Origin: Streptomyces sp. TN58
GTDB taxonomy: Bacteria; Actinomycetota; Actinomycetes; Streptomycetales; Streptomycetaceae
Length of the DNA stretch: 64,000 bases
Direction: 5' to 3'
Assembly (NCBI RefSeq): GCF_001941845.1
Contig: NZ_CP018870.1
Span: 4,966,001 to 5,030,000 of the forward strand
A program made the position numbers and the translations under genes. Numbering within the stretch: the first letter of the stretch is position 1; the number at the start of each line of letters is the position of its first letter. Below are positions 7,934 to 16,497 of the stretch, one piece after another. The notes under the pieces are model-generated. The model ran no database searches and was not told the DNA's origin. It worked only from the letters and a program-made list of their open reading frames with translations.

Positions 7934-8017
7934 CAGGCGGTGCCGCAGGCCGGTCCGCAGGCCGACTCCCGCACCCCGAGCCCGGTACCCCGAGTCCCGC
8001 ACCCCGACTCCCGTTCC

Positions 8018-9205
8018 TCAGGCGGAGGTCCGCTTCCGCGTCGCCGCCGCCTTCTTCGCGCCTGCGGCGGCCTTCTTCGCGCTCGCCGCCGAAGTCGACT
8101 TCGTGGCCCCCGACTTGCCCCCTGCCGATCTGGCCGTCGATCCGGCCGTCGATTTGGCCGTGGACTTGGCTGTGGATTTGGCCGTCGTTTTCACGGCCGT
8201 CTTCTTCGACGCCGCCGACGTGCTCTTCGCCGCAGCCGGCGCCGCGGTCTTCTTCGCCGAAGCGGCCGTCGACTTCTTCCCGCCCACCGCCTTCGGCGCG
8301 GCCTGGGTCCTGCGGCCCGGCCCACCCCGCCGCCGCATCGGCGTGACCTCGGCCTCCGTCCCGGTCGTCCCCGTCTCCTCGGTGCCCGCCTGCCCGGCGC
8401 CGCCTTCGCCGGCTCCACCCGCCTCGCCCCGAGAGGCCTTCGCCGCCCGCACGCTCTTCTCCAGCGCCGCCATCAGGTCGATCACCTGCCCGCCGGCCGG
8501 CTTCCCCGGAGCCTCCACCGGCTCGAACGCCCCACCCGCCTTCGCCGCGATCATCGCCTCCACCGCGTCCCGGTAGTCGTCGTGCAGTGAAGCCATCTCC
8601 ACCTCGCCGAGCGTCGCCATCAGCGCGTCCGCCAGGTCGAGTTCGGCGTCCCGTACCGTCACCTCCACGTCCGGAGCAACACCCTCCGGCACCCGGATCT
8701 CGTCCGGCCACAGCAACCCGTGCATCGCGATCACATCGTCGACGACCCGCAGCATGCCCAGCCGCTCCCGCCCCCGCAGCGCGTACTTGGCGATCGCGAC
8801 CTTCCGGCTCCGCTTCAGCGCCTCCCGCAGCAGCGTGTACGGCTTCGCCGCGGTCGCCCCGTTCGCAGCCAGGTAGTACGCCGCGTCCATCTGCAGCGGA
8901 TCGATCTCCTCGGCGGGCACGAACGACATGATCTCGATCGTCTTCGCGGTGGCCAGCGGCAGCTGCGCCAGGTCCTCGTCCGTGATCGGGATGACGGACC
9001 CGTCCGCCTCCTCGTACCCCTTGCCGATCTCGGCGCCCGACACCTCCTCGCCGTCCAGCTCGCACACCTTGCGGTAGCGGATCCGCCCGCCGTCGGCGAG
9101 GTGGATCTGGCGGAAGGAGATCGAGTGGCTCTCGGTCGCGTTCACGAGCTTGATCGGAATGCTGACGAGGCCGAAGGAGATCGCTCCGTTCCAGATGGAT
9201 CGCAC
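8018..9205 (-). CDS. ku: Ku protein (NHEJ DNA end-binding)
   Basis: A 395-residue bacterial Ku. It starts RSIWNGAISFGLVSIPIKL, as nearly all bacterial Ku proteins do, and the conserved core runs to about residue 255 (ending near AKAGG). Ku forms a homodimeric ring on DNA ends and recruits LigD for non-homologous end joining. The remaining 120 or so residues are a Lys/Ala/Ser/Thr tail with repeated TAKS units, longer than in minimal Ku proteins and similar to the basic tails that bind DNA. GTG 9205 has a strong AGGAGG four bases upstream. The gene faces away from the LigD-type polymerase gene with only 31 bp between starts. Confidence 0.95.
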   Translation of the reverse strand: MRSIWNGAISFGLVSIPIKLVNATESHSISFRQIHLADGGRIRYRKVCELDGEEVSGAEIGKGYEEADGSVIPITDEDLAQLPLATAKTIEIMSFVPAEEIDPLQMDAAYYLAANGATAAKPYTLLREALKRSRKVAIAKYALRGRERLGMLRVVDDVIAMHGLLWPDEIRVPEGVAPDVEVTVRDAELDLADALMATLGEVEMASLHDDYRDAVEAMIAAKAGGAFEPVEAPGKPAGGQVIDLMAALEKSVRAAKASRGEAGGAGEGGAGQAGTEETGTTGTEAEVTPMRRRGGPGRRTQAAPKAVGGKKSTAASAKKTAAPAAAKSTSAASKKTAVKTTAKSTAKSTAKSTAGSTARSAGGKSGATKSTSAASAKKAAAGAKKAAATRKRTSA

Positions 9206-9236
9206 GGTTCCTCCTGTTTCGTGGCAATCTCATCGT

Positions 9237-10133
9237 ATGACGCCGATCACAATGGTGGAGGGCCGTCGCATCTCGCTCAGCAACCTCGACAAGGTCCTCT
9301 ATCCGGAGACCGGCTTCACCAAGGGCGAGGTACTCCACTACTACGCCACCGTCGCGGGGCCCCTGCTCGCCCAGATCCACGACCGGGCCGTGTCCTTCCT
9401 GCGCTACCCCGACGGACCGGACGGCCAGCTGTTCTTCACCAAGAACCCGCCGCCCGGCGCACCCGACTGGGTGAGGACCACCCCCGTACCCCGCTCCGAG
9501 GACCCCTCCGCCGAACAGGTGGTCGTCGCCGACATGGCCACCCTCATGTGGTCCGCCAACCTCGTCGTCGAGTTCCACATCCACCAGTGGCCGGCCGGCA
9601 GCCCCGCCGTCGCCGACCGCATGGTCCTCGACCTCGACCCCGGCGCCCCCGCGACCGTCGCCGAGTGCAGCGCCGTCGCCCTGTGGCTGCGCGAGCGCCT
9701 CGCCGCCGACGGCCTCGACGCCTACGCCAAGACCTCCGGCTCCAAGGGCCTGCACCTGTCCGTGCCCCTGGAGCCGACCCCGTCCTCGCAGGTGTCCGCG
9801 TACGCGAAGCAGCTCGCCCAGGAGGCCGAGCGCGAGCTCCCCGACCTCGTGGTGCACCGCATGGCCAAGGCCCTGCGCCCCGGCAAGGTCTTCGTCGACC
9901 ACAGCCAGAACGCCGCCGCCAAGACCACCGCCGCCGCCTACACCCTCCGCGCCCGGGCCCGCCCCACCGTCTCCGCCCCGGTCTCCTGGGCCGAGGTCGA
10001 GGCCTGCCGCACCCCCGCCGACCTGGTCTTCCTCGCCGACGACATCGGGCCGCGGCTCGACCGCGACGGAGACCTCTTCGCCCCGCTCGCCGACCCCGCA
10101 CGGCGCCGCCCCCTCCCGAGATCCCGCCGATGA
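9237..10133 (+). CDS. LigD-type polymerase domain protein (NHEJ primase-polymerase)
   Basis: A 298-residue stand-alone polymerase domain of the LigD family. Visible family features are SNLDKVLYPETGFTKGEVL at the start, the catalytic pair in VLDLDPG, SGSKGLHL (template and nucleotide binding) and VFVDHSQN near the end. It adds ribo- or deoxynucleotides at broken ends bridged by Ku. Mycobacterial LigD joins polymerase, phosphoesterase and ligase in one chain; here only the polymerase is encoded, and the ligase is the next gene, overlapping at ATGA (10130-10133). No phosphoesterase domain is seen. ATG 9237 has only a weak ribosome-binding site. Confidence 0.93.
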   Translation: MTPITMVEGRRISLSNLDKVLYPETGFTKGEVLHYYATVAGPLLAQIHDRAVSFLRYPDGPDGQLFFTKNPPPGAPDWVRTTPVPRSEDPSAEQVVVADMATLMWSANLVVEFHIHQWPAGSPAVADRMVLDLDPGAPATVAECSAVALWLRERLAADGLDAYAKTSGSKGLHLSVPLEPTPSSQVSAYAKQLAQEAERELPDLVVHRMAKALRPGKVFVDHSQNAAAKTTAAAYTLRARARPTVSAPVSWAEVEACRTPADLVFLADDIGPRLDRDGDLFAPLADPARRRPLPRSRR

Positions 10134-11023
10134 TCCGCGTCGCGCTGGCCGCCTCCGTGCGCACGCTGCCGCGCGCTGCGGGACTGGCGTACGAGCCGAA
10201 GTTCGACGGGCACCGGCTCGTCGTCGTGCGCTCGGCGGGCGACGTGGCGCTCCAGGCCCGCTCCGGCCGCATCGTGACCAGCGCGTTCCCCGATCTGGCG
10301 GCGGCCGCGCTGCGGTTGCCCGCCGGGACGGTCCTCGACGGCGAGGTGGTGGTCTGGCACGAGGGCCGGACGGACTTCGCGCTCGTGCAGCGGCGCGCGG
10401 CGGCCACCGCGGCCCGGGCGGCCGTGCTCGCGCAGAGCCTGCCGGCCTCGTACGCCGCCTTCGACGTACTGGAACTGGCCGGGCTGGACGTGCGCGGCCG
10501 CGCGTACGAGCGACGCCGCGCCCTCCTCGTCGACCTGCTCCTGCCGCTCGGACCGCCCCTCCAGCCGGTCCCGATGACGACCGACCCGGAACTGGCCGCC
10601 ACCTGGTACGAGACCCTCCCCGCCAGCGGCATCGAGGGCATCGTCGTCAAGCGGCTGGACCAGGCCTACCCGGCCGGGCGGCGCGGCTGGCAGAAGCTCC
10701 GGCACACCGACGTACGGGACGCGGCGGTGATCGGGTACACCGGGACCCCGCGCCGTCCGCTGGCCCTGGTGCTCGTCCTGCCCGTCGGGGACGAGACCCC
10801 GCTGGTGTCGAGTCCGCTGACGGCGGCGCTCCGGCGGGAGGTGGCGGACGTGGCCGCCGTGCGGGGCGGCGCAGTCGAGCCGGGGGCCACTGCGACGGCG
10901 ACCGCCATCGGGCTCGGCGAGGTCCCGTACCGCCTCCTTGACCCGCCGCTCACGGCGGAGGTCCGGACCACCTCGACCCGGCACCCGCCGCCGGAGGTGC
11001 TGCGGTTGCGGACGGACCTCTGA
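10130..11023 (+). CDS. ATP-dependent DNA ligase (NHEJ)
   Basis: A 297-residue ATP-dependent ligase. Motif I is EPKFDGHR, whose Lys takes AMP; motif III is seen in AAFDVLEL, motif IV in EGIVVKR and motif V in GWQKLRH. The C-terminal part is an OB-fold of normal size, so this is a minimal LigC/LigD-type ligase. It overlaps the polymerase gene by the ATGA sequence, so the two are made together and probably form, with Ku, a three-protein end-joining machine. Confidence 0.93.
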   Translation: MIRVALAASVRTLPRAAGLAYEPKFDGHRLVVVRSAGDVALQARSGRIVTSAFPDLAAAALRLPAGTVLDGEVVVWHEGRTDFALVQRRAAATAARAAVLAQSLPASYAAFDVLELAGLDVRGRAYERRRALLVDLLLPLGPPLQPVPMTTDPELAATWYETLPASGIEGIVVKRLDQAYPAGRRGWQKLRHTDVRDAAVIGYTGTPRRPLALVLVLPVGDETPLVSSPLTAALRREVADVAAVRGGAVEPGATATATAIGLGEVPYRLLDPPLTAEVRTTSTRHPPPEVLRLRTDL

Positions 11024-11097
11024 CCCGCGCGAGGGGCTGCGCGGGCCAGAGGTCCGGGTCGTCGTACGGTCGTCCCGTCGTCCTCGGGACGGCCGTG

Positions 11098-11502
11098 TCA
11101 GGAGTGCGCGCCGCGCCCGGCGTCCGGGGGAGCCCCGGGCTGCGGGTGCGGACCGGGCCCTTCGGGCAGCTCGTATCCGGACTCGCGCTCCTTGCGCACC
11201 TCATCCGGATGGCTGGAGGTGGTGGAGCCGAAGTTGCCGTAGCCCTGCATCTCGTGCGGCCGCAGGCCGCCCTCCGGGATCTCCACCTGGTCCCGCTCCT
11301 CGCGGACCTCGTAGACCGCTCCGCCGTTCGGCAGGTGGGGCTGATCCTCGGCGGCGGGGGGCGGCGGTTCCTTCGCCCGTACCATCTGGCCCAGCTTGAA
11401 GCCGCCGAGCAGCAGGGCGACGACGGCCAGTCCTACGATCGGGAACCACGCGACATCCGTGAGGATCGAGTCCACGCTCAGGATCATGTCCATACGGAGC
11501 AT
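11098..11502 (-). CDS. DUF6479 family small membrane protein
   Basis: A 134-residue protein with one N-terminal membrane helix (about 17-38) and a polar, Pro/Glu-rich cytoplasmic part. The segment GGAVYEVREERDQVEIP, then GLRPHEMQGYGNFG, matches what I recall of the Streptomyces DUF6479 family. ATG 11502 has GAGGG close upstream; ATGs at 11493 and 11487 are alternatives. Function is unknown for the family. It is convergent with the ligase gene. Confidence 0.7.
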   Translation of the reverse strand: MLRMDMILSVDSILTDVAWFPIVGLAVVALLLGGFKLGQMVRAKEPPPPAAEDQPHLPNGGAVYEVREERDQVEIPEGGLRPHEMQGYGNFGSTTSSHPDEVRKERESGYELPEGPGPHPQPGAPPDAGRGAHS

Positions 11503-11609
11503 TTTCCCTCACATTGTCCCTGTATGCGCATTTCGGGACGTCGTGCGCGCACCGCACAGGACCAGGTAAGAGAGGAGCCCGGGGGCCTCAGCGCGTCCGG
11601 GCGGCGGGC

Positions 11610-12593
11610 TCAGCCGTTGACGGGGCCGGCGGTGTCCCGCAGTGCCCCCGCCTTGCGCGACCCCAGCACCGCCAGGATCTCCGCGCAGATCGCCAGCGCG
11701 GTCTCCGGCGGCGTACGGGCGCCGAGGTCGAGCCCGATCGGCCCGTGCACCCGCGCCAGCTCCGCCTCCGTGACCCCGGCCGCGAGCAGGCCCTCCCGGC
11801 GCCGCGCCGTCGTACGCCTCGACCCGAGCGCCCCGACGTACGGAACCCCGGCCGCCAGCGCCGCCCGCAGCATCGGCACGTCGAACTGCTCGTCGTGGCT
11901 CAGTACGACCACACACGCGGAGTCCCGGCGCGCCTCGATCGCCGCCACGGCCGGCTCGGCCGCCTCGACCCGTACGGCCTCCCAGCCCAGCAGCACCGCC
12001 TGCCGCTCGATGACGGCGGCGAGCTCACCGCCGCCCCCGATGACCACGTACGGGGCCGACGGGTGCGCCTCGACCAGCACCAGGCCGCTCTCCCCGTACA
12101 GGGCGTCCCGCCCGGCCCGCCGGGTGGCCAGCAGCTCACCGGCCCGCCGCCCGGCATCGTCGCCCGGCAGCGCGGTGGCCCGTACGACCTCACTGGACGC
12201 CTGGTCGGCGGCCTCGTTCAGCCGGGTCACCAGCGCCACCCCGACGCCCTCGCCGAGCAGTTCCCACCACTCGGCGGGAACCGCCGCGAGCGGCTGGAGC
12301 AGTACCTCGGCCTGCCCGCCGCAGGTCAGCTTCGCCGCCACGGCCTGGTCCCCGGCCACGGACACCTCGCACACCCGCGCGGTCGCCCCGGGCCCCATGG
12401 CCGCGGCCTCTGCGACGAGCTCGGCGTCGAAGACCCCGCGGTACAGGCTCCCGACGCACTCCCCCCGCACGTCGACGAGCACGGCCCCCGCGGGATCCCG
12501 CGGCCCGAAGCCCTGCTCGGTGACGGGCCGGGCCAGATACCCCGCCCGCCCCTCGGCCACCCACCGCTTCGCCGTCTCCACCAGCTCACGCAT
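11610..12593 (-). CDS. XdhC/CoxI family protein
   Basis: A 327-residue protein of the XdhC/CoxI family, which helps to insert or sulfurate the molybdenum cofactor of xanthine- or CO-dehydrogenase-type enzymes. The N-terminal XdhC domain includes GAVLVDVRGECVGS. A Rossmann-like C-terminal domain starts at VVIGGGGELAAVI and includes GALGSRRT and GLDLGARTPPETALAI, all typical. No molybdoenzyme gene is in the window, so its client must lie elsewhere. ATG 12593 is used; in-frame upstream starts exist without better ribosome-binding sites. Confidence 0.88.
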   Translation of the reverse strand: MRELVETAKRWVAEGRAGYLARPVTEQGFGPRDPAGAVLVDVRGECVGSLYRGVFDAELVAEAAAMGPGATARVCEVSVAGDQAVAAKLTCGGQAEVLLQPLAAVPAEWWELLGEGVGVALVTRLNEAADQASSEVVRATALPGDDAGRRAGELLATRRAGRDALYGESGLVLVEAHPSAPYVVIGGGGELAAVIERQAVLLGWEAVRVEAAEPAVAAIEARRDSACVVVLSHDEQFDVPMLRAALAAGVPYVGALGSRRTTARRREGLLAAGVTEAELARVHGPIGLDLGARTPPETALAICAEILAVLGSRKAGALRDTAGPVNG

Positions 12594-13345
12594 CCGTGCC
12601 GCCCCATCCACTCCGCGGTCTCTCCCACAAAGAGCCAGGTCAGCAGCACTCTGCGGGCTCGCCATCCACACTAGACACCCCCTCCCCCCGACCCCCACCC
12701 CGAAACCCACAGACCCCGCCGCCCCTCGCTCGTACGGATCGCCGGTGCCGCCCCGCCGGTGCCGCCCCGCCGGCGGCGGTGGGGCGGTGGCGTCAGGCCG
12801 TCGGCCCGAGGTCAGCGCGGGGACTCGACCAACCCGGTCGCGATCAGCCCGCAGGCGGAAAGAAGTCGACCGCGCCGACCGCGCCGTGGCCGGCGTCCGC
12901 CCCCCGACGGCAAGGCTGATCCGGTCCGGGCCGGGCCGTGGCAGACGTAACCCTCGGAGTCGTCCTCTCCCTTGCGCTCGGGCAGCGACTCGTCCTGGTG
13001 GATGCTGAGCCCGCACCGGACAGAGCCACGCTTGCGGTCGCAGACCACGTTCCCGACCGTCGGCACCTCGGACCTGTCGTACCGGACCCCGGTGTCCTGC
13101 CCAAGCGGCTCCGCCTTTGCCTGCGCTCTCTGCTTCTCGCCGCCAGCGGCAGAACCGGCCCCACGGCGACCCTCGCTGCTCACGCCGCCTGAAGATCGGC
13201 TTCGAGAGCCTGGGCGAGCGAGTCCGTTTGCCCCGTATTCAGGGAGAAAGGGACTTGGGGCGGGTCGTATCTAGGTCCTCAGTTGTCCTCATTGGGTCCT
13301 AGGTTCGTCGCATCGCGAAAAGCCCACGAGAGGACGAGGCAACCA
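12594..13345. other. 752-bp gap between xdhC-like and VOC genes
   Basis: This stretch holds the upstream region of the XdhC gene, a possible small minus-strand gene (12812-13183, listed separately) and the promoter region of the VOC gene. At 13275-13300 the pentamer GTCCT occurs three times at 10- and 11-bp spacing within CTAGG/CCTAG arms, as an operator might. The rest shows no RNA gene or repeat. Confidence 0.4.
12812..13183 (-). CDS. Possible small hypothetical protein
   Basis: A 123-codon frame starting at GTG 13183. The middle third (around VRYDRSEVPTVGNVVCDRK, then RCGLSIHQDE) has strong GC3 bias and an ordinary soluble-protein composition, unlike the other frames here. The last 35 or so codons lose the bias and become Gly/Arg-rich, so the original end may have been lost by frameshift. 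It has no clear ribosome-binding site and I do not recognise it. It may be a decayed small gene. Confidence 0.35.
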   Translation of the reverse strand: MSSEGRRGAGSAAGGEKQRAQAKAEPLGQDTGVRYDRSEVPTVGNVVCDRKRGSVRCGLSIHQDESLPERKGEDDSEGYVCHGPARTGSALPSGGGRRPRRGRRGRLLSACGLIATGLVESPR

Positions 13346-13870
13346 ATGAGCCACACCGCACCCGAGGGTTACACCAGCGTTGCACCGTGGGTGGTCACCG
13401 ATGACACCGGTGCACTGCTCGACTTCATCACCGCCGCGTTCGCCGGCGAGGAACTCGCACGGGTGCCCGTCGAGGACGGCAGCATCGGCCATGGCGAGAT
13501 CCGTGTCGGGGACACGGTGGTACTGGCCTTCGACCGACGGTCCGACTGGCCGGTGATGCCCTCCCTGCTGCGCGTCTACGTCCCGGACGCGGACGCCGCC
13601 ATGGCCGCCGCTGTCGCACACGGGGCGCAGGTGGTCACCGAGATCGCCGACAGCGCGTGGGGGGATCGCGGGGGCCGGGTACGGGATCCCTTCGGCAACA
13701 TCTGGTGGGTGGTGAGCCGGGTCGAGGAGGTCGCCCCGGACCGCGCCTGGGAGCGCATGCTTGAGCCGAAGTACGCCGAGGCGATGCGCACCGCCCAGGA
13801 GACCCTGGACATCGCGCTGAGCGGCCGGGATTCAGGCACGGCAAGCGCCCCGCGCCGCCCGACCGCCTGA
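13346..13870 (+). CDS. VOC (glyoxalase/PhnB-like) family protein
   Basis: A 174-residue vicinal-oxygen-chelate fold protein. It begins PEGYTSVAPWVVTDD and carries VYVPDADAAMAAAV and DRGGRVRDPFGNIWW, the usual last strand that supplies a metal-binding Glu or Gln in glyoxalases. PhnB-like members have mixed roles (resistance, isomerase or unknown). ATG 13346 has GAGGACGAGG upstream. It lies just outside the left repeat of the tRNA island. Confidence 0.8.
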   Translation: MSHTAPEGYTSVAPWVVTDDTGALLDFITAAFAGEELARVPVEDGSIGHGEIRVGDTVVLAFDRRSDWPVMPSLLRVYVPDADAAMAAAVAHGAQVVTEIADSAWGDRGGRVRDPFGNIWWVVSRVEEVAPDRAWERMLEPKYAEAMRTAQETLDIALSGRDSGTASAPRRPTA

Positions 13871-13952
13871 GCCCTTCCGCCCCGGCCTGCGCCACTCCGC
13901 GGCGGCTGCCGCTCCCCGCCGGCGCACTCCCGGCGGCGCGTTCGGCCCGCAC

Positions 13953-13981
13953 GCCCGGACTCAGCGGGACTGAGTTCGGGC
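13953..13981 (-). terminator. Terminator copy in the left repeat
   Basis: A 12-bp stem (GCCCGGACTCAG paired with CTGAGTTCGGGC, one G-U) with a 5-base loop. It is the displaced copy of the tRNA-Arg terminator; the two changes relative to the right copy fall in the loop, so folding is kept. Confidence 0.7.
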
Positions 13982-14037
13982 CTTCATGCTTGGCACTTCA
14001 GCTGGTCAGCGGCGTGATCGCGCTGTCTTTGCTGGAG

Positions 14038-14082
14038 TGCCCACGGCAGGATTCGAACCTGAGCACACGGCTCCGGAGGCCG
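14038..14082 (-). pseudogene. tRNA-Arg(CCG) 3' fragment
   Basis: These 45 bp match the 3' part of the intact tRNA at 20145-20189: acceptor 3' strand, T arm, variable loop and anticodon stem-loop, with two mismatches. The D arm and 5' acceptor strand are absent. It is the displaced attachment-site half left by insertion. Confidence 0.75.
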
Positions 14083-14348
14083 GATCGTCTCCAGGTGTTT
14101 GCCCAGGTCAGACACCTAGCTGACGAGTTGTCAGGCTTGCCGTCCCACGCATGTACCGACTCGGAAATGCGCCGAATGCCGCAGAATCTGAAGCGCGTGG
14201 GCCCCGGCGGTCGAGGCGCCGACGAGCGGCCCTCCCCTCCGCCTCGGCGGGGCTGCCGACGAGGACGGTAGAAGCGAGCTAGAGTCTAAGTAAGATGCGA
14301 TCTACGTAATATCGAATCTATGTTTTGGAGGTTAGGGGTGGGGCTCTG

Positions 14349-15782
14349 ATGGAGTTCAAGGGCAGGTCTGCCGACCTGGATCAGCTGGCTCGGCAGCTGG
14401 GCCTGGTGGTCGGCGGTACGGGCGCCACGCGCGGTCAGGCTGTGATCGTGACGGGCCGGCGCCGGGTGGGCAAGTCTCGTCTGGTCCAGGAGTTCTGCGA
14501 CCGTTCCGGGCTTCCGTACGTGGTCTTCCAGGCGACTCGGGGACGCAACGCGGTGGCCGAGCGGGCGGACTTCGCCGCGACGCTGGCGCAGTCACCTCTT
14601 CCCGGGGCCGAACTGGTGGCCGGGCTGCAGGCCGCCGACTGGAACCAGGCACTGCGTTCCCTCGCGGTCGCGGTTCCGGACGATGCCCCGAGCATTGCGG
14701 TGGTCGACGAGGTGCCGTGGCTGGTCGAACAGGACGGTGAGTTCGAGGGGGCGCTGCAGACGGTCTGGGACCGGCACCTGTCCGCCAAGCCCGTCCTGTT
14801 GATCCTGGTCGGCAGTGACATGTCGGTCATGGAGGCGCTGCAGTCCTATGGCCGCCCGTTCTTCGGCCGGGCGGCCAAGATGACCGTACAGCCGCTGCAT
14901 CTGGCCGATGTGCAGGCGATGACCGGCCTTGACGCGGCGGAAGCGGTGGACGCGCTGCTGATCACCGGAGGGTTCCCGGAGATCGTTCAGTCCTGGCGGC
15001 CGGGGATGGACCGCCGAGACTTTCTGCGCGAGGCTGTGTCCAACCCGCTTGCCCCGCTGTTGGTGGCGGGCGAACTGTCGCTACTGGGGGAGTTTCCCGA
15101 GGCCTCCCACTCGCGGGCAATCCTGGAAGCGGTTGGCAGTGGCGAGCGGACCTTCTCCACCATTGCCGCACAAGCCGGTGGTGCCGGCGCGCTGCCCTCG
15201 GGCACGCTGTCTCCGCTGCTGAACACGCTGCTGGCCAAGCGAGTCCTGGCCGCTGACCTGCCGCTCTCGGTCAAGGCGGACAGCAAGAACAAGCGCTATC
15301 GCATCGCTGATCCGTACCTGCGGTTCTGGCTGGCTTTCCTGCAACGCGGGATCCCGCTCATCGAGCGAGGTCGCGGTGATCTGGCGCTGGAGCGCATCGA
15401 GCGGTCGTGGACGACATGGCGGGGCCGGGCCGTCGAGCCGGTCGTCCGCGAGTCGCTGCTGCGGCTGCTGCCCGACGAGATGTGGCCGCAGACGGAGGCG
15501 GTCGGGGGCTGGTGGAACCGGCAGAACAACCCGGAGATCGACCTGATCGGAGCCGACCGCGAACCCGTCGCAGGACAGGTTCACTTCATCGGCTCGGTGA
15601 AGTGGCTGGAGTCGCAGCCGTTCGGCCGACGTGAGTACGACGCCCTGGTACGGGACATGCTCGCCGTGCCCGGTGCCGGGCCGGACACGGCGCTGGTTGC
15701 GGTGTCCCGTTGCGGTGTCGAGGACGATCTACCTCTTGCGGCGCATTGGGGTCCGGAGGACCTTGTCCGTGCCTGGCGGTAG
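14349..15782 (+). CDS. AAA ATPase with DUF234-like C-terminus (archaeal-type ATPase family)
   Basis: A 477-residue ATPase. Walker A is VTGRRRVGKSRL (about residues 36-47), Walker B is IAVVDEVPWL, and a sensor-like LVGSDMSVME follows. The C-terminal half (PYLRFWLAFL, then ERSWTTWRGRAVEPVV) is the DUF234 nuclease-like domain that follows ATPase_2 domains in the MJ-type ATPase family; it ends near GWWNRQNNPEIDLIG, where Glu-Ile-Asp could belong to a PD-(D/E)xK site. Family members are common in mobile or toxin-like loci and their job is poorly known. ATG 14349 is used; a TTG at 14325 is in frame. It is the first gene of the island. Confidence 0.8.
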   Translation: MEFKGRSADLDQLARQLGLVVGGTGATRGQAVIVTGRRRVGKSRLVQEFCDRSGLPYVVFQATRGRNAVAERADFAATLAQSPLPGAELVAGLQAADWNQALRSLAVAVPDDAPSIAVVDEVPWLVEQDGEFEGALQTVWDRHLSAKPVLLILVGSDMSVMEALQSYGRPFFGRAAKMTVQPLHLADVQAMTGLDAAEAVDALLITGGFPEIVQSWRPGMDRRDFLREAVSNPLAPLLVAGELSLLGEFPEASHSRAILEAVGSGERTFSTIAAQAGGAGALPSGTLSPLLNTLLAKRVLAADLPLSVKADSKNKRYRIADPYLRFWLAFLQRGIPLIERGRGDLALERIERSWTTWRGRAVEPVVRESLLRLLPDEMWPQTEAVGGWWNRQNNPEIDLIGADREPVAGQVHFIGSVKWLESQPFGRREYDALVRDMLAVPGAGPDTALVAVSRCGVEDDLPLAAHWGPEDLVRAWR

Positions 15783-15978
15783 CCAGGGAAACCTCCAGGG
15801 TGGTCATGGTGGTGTATCTGCTCGGGTGCCCAGTGGCGGGAGACATCGACCGCATTCTCAGAACCTTCCGGACGTCGAAGCCCCCTTGCGCGGCGGTGAG
15901 GTGACGGGCCCGGTTCACCCCCCCCGCGGGGTGACCGGACGGCGCTAGCCTGGCCGGGCGAATGCGCGTACCGCCCAT

Positions 15979-16497
15979 GTGAAATGGCTCGGGTCCCTGG
16001 ATCCTCAGCGGCTGACCGCGTTGCTGAAGGAGCGGGATCTGCCGCTCGCCGCCGGGTACCGACGGATCACCACCCTCCGCGAGCTCGCCGAACACCTGCT
16101 CACCGACAAGTCGGTGGGCAGGGGGCTGACGGCGGGCACCGCCGGAGAACTGGAATTGCTCGCTTCCATCGCCGCCCTTGCCCTGGAGCGGCACGGCCCC
16201 GTAGCCGGTGGCGAGGTCGAGGACGGGCCCCGGTATCCCTGGCAACAGCGGAAGCCCATTCCCCTGGTGGAACCCGCGGAGCGATTGGTGCCTGAGCGGG
16301 ACGTGCTGTCCTGGTTCGAGCCGGGGAAGCAGCGGCAGCGGGCGGAACACACACTCACCCGACTGCGGGAGCGCGGGCTGCTGCTCCCCGCACCCAAGGG
16401 CCGACTGGCGCTCCCACCACTGTCGCCGATGGGAACGGGCAGCCGTGCCGCGTCGCTAGGCTGCCGGGATGAACACCGCCACGCCACTTCTCCTTGA
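15979..16497 (+). CDS. Hypothetical protein, possible N-terminal fragment of a helicase-associated protein
   Basis: A 172-codon frame with GC3 bias to about codon 150. It starts KWLGSLDPQRLTALL, and the pattern of paired helices (RELAEHLLTDKSVGRGL, then LELLASIAALAL) resembles the N-terminal part of actinobacterial XPB/Ssl2-like helicase-associated proteins. The frame then runs 29 bases into the next gene, losing coding character, so this looks like a gene cut short when the downstream gene was joined to it. GTG 15979 has no good ribosome-binding site, and the true start could be elsewhere. The helicase link is tentative. Confidence 0.45.
   Translation: MKWLGSLDPQRLTALLKERDLPLAAGYRRITTLRELAEHLLTDKSVGRGLTAGTAGELELLASIAALALERHGPVAGGEVEDGPRYPWQQRKPIPLVEPAERLVPERDVLSWFEPGKQRQRAEHTLTRLRERGLLLPAPKGRLALPPLSPMGTGSRAASLGCRDEHRHATSP

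Larger units (their letters stand above)
13871..14348. other. 478-bp gap holding the left island boundary
   Basis: It contains the left 130-bp direct repeat (13953-14082) with terminator and tRNA-Arg fragment, then inverted repeats at 14093-14117 (AGGTGT/ACACCT) and 14118-14137 (AGCTGAC/GTCAGGCT). After these comes an unusually AT-rich stretch (about 14280-14330, containing TAATAT at 14307) that probably holds the promoter of the island ATPase. Confidence 0.6.

Noticed and set aside
6954..9902. 982-codon minus-strand frame
   Set aside because: It overlaps the ku, polymerase and NERD genes in the wrong frame and is Gly/Arg-rich with no recognisable domain.
14038..14085. Possible second tRNA gene
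   Set aside because: Only the 3' 45 bases match tRNA-Arg; the 5' acceptor strand and D arm are missing.
15783..15978. Small genes in the gap after the island ATPase
   Set aside because: Frames here lack GC3 bias and ribosome-binding sites; nothing else is visible.
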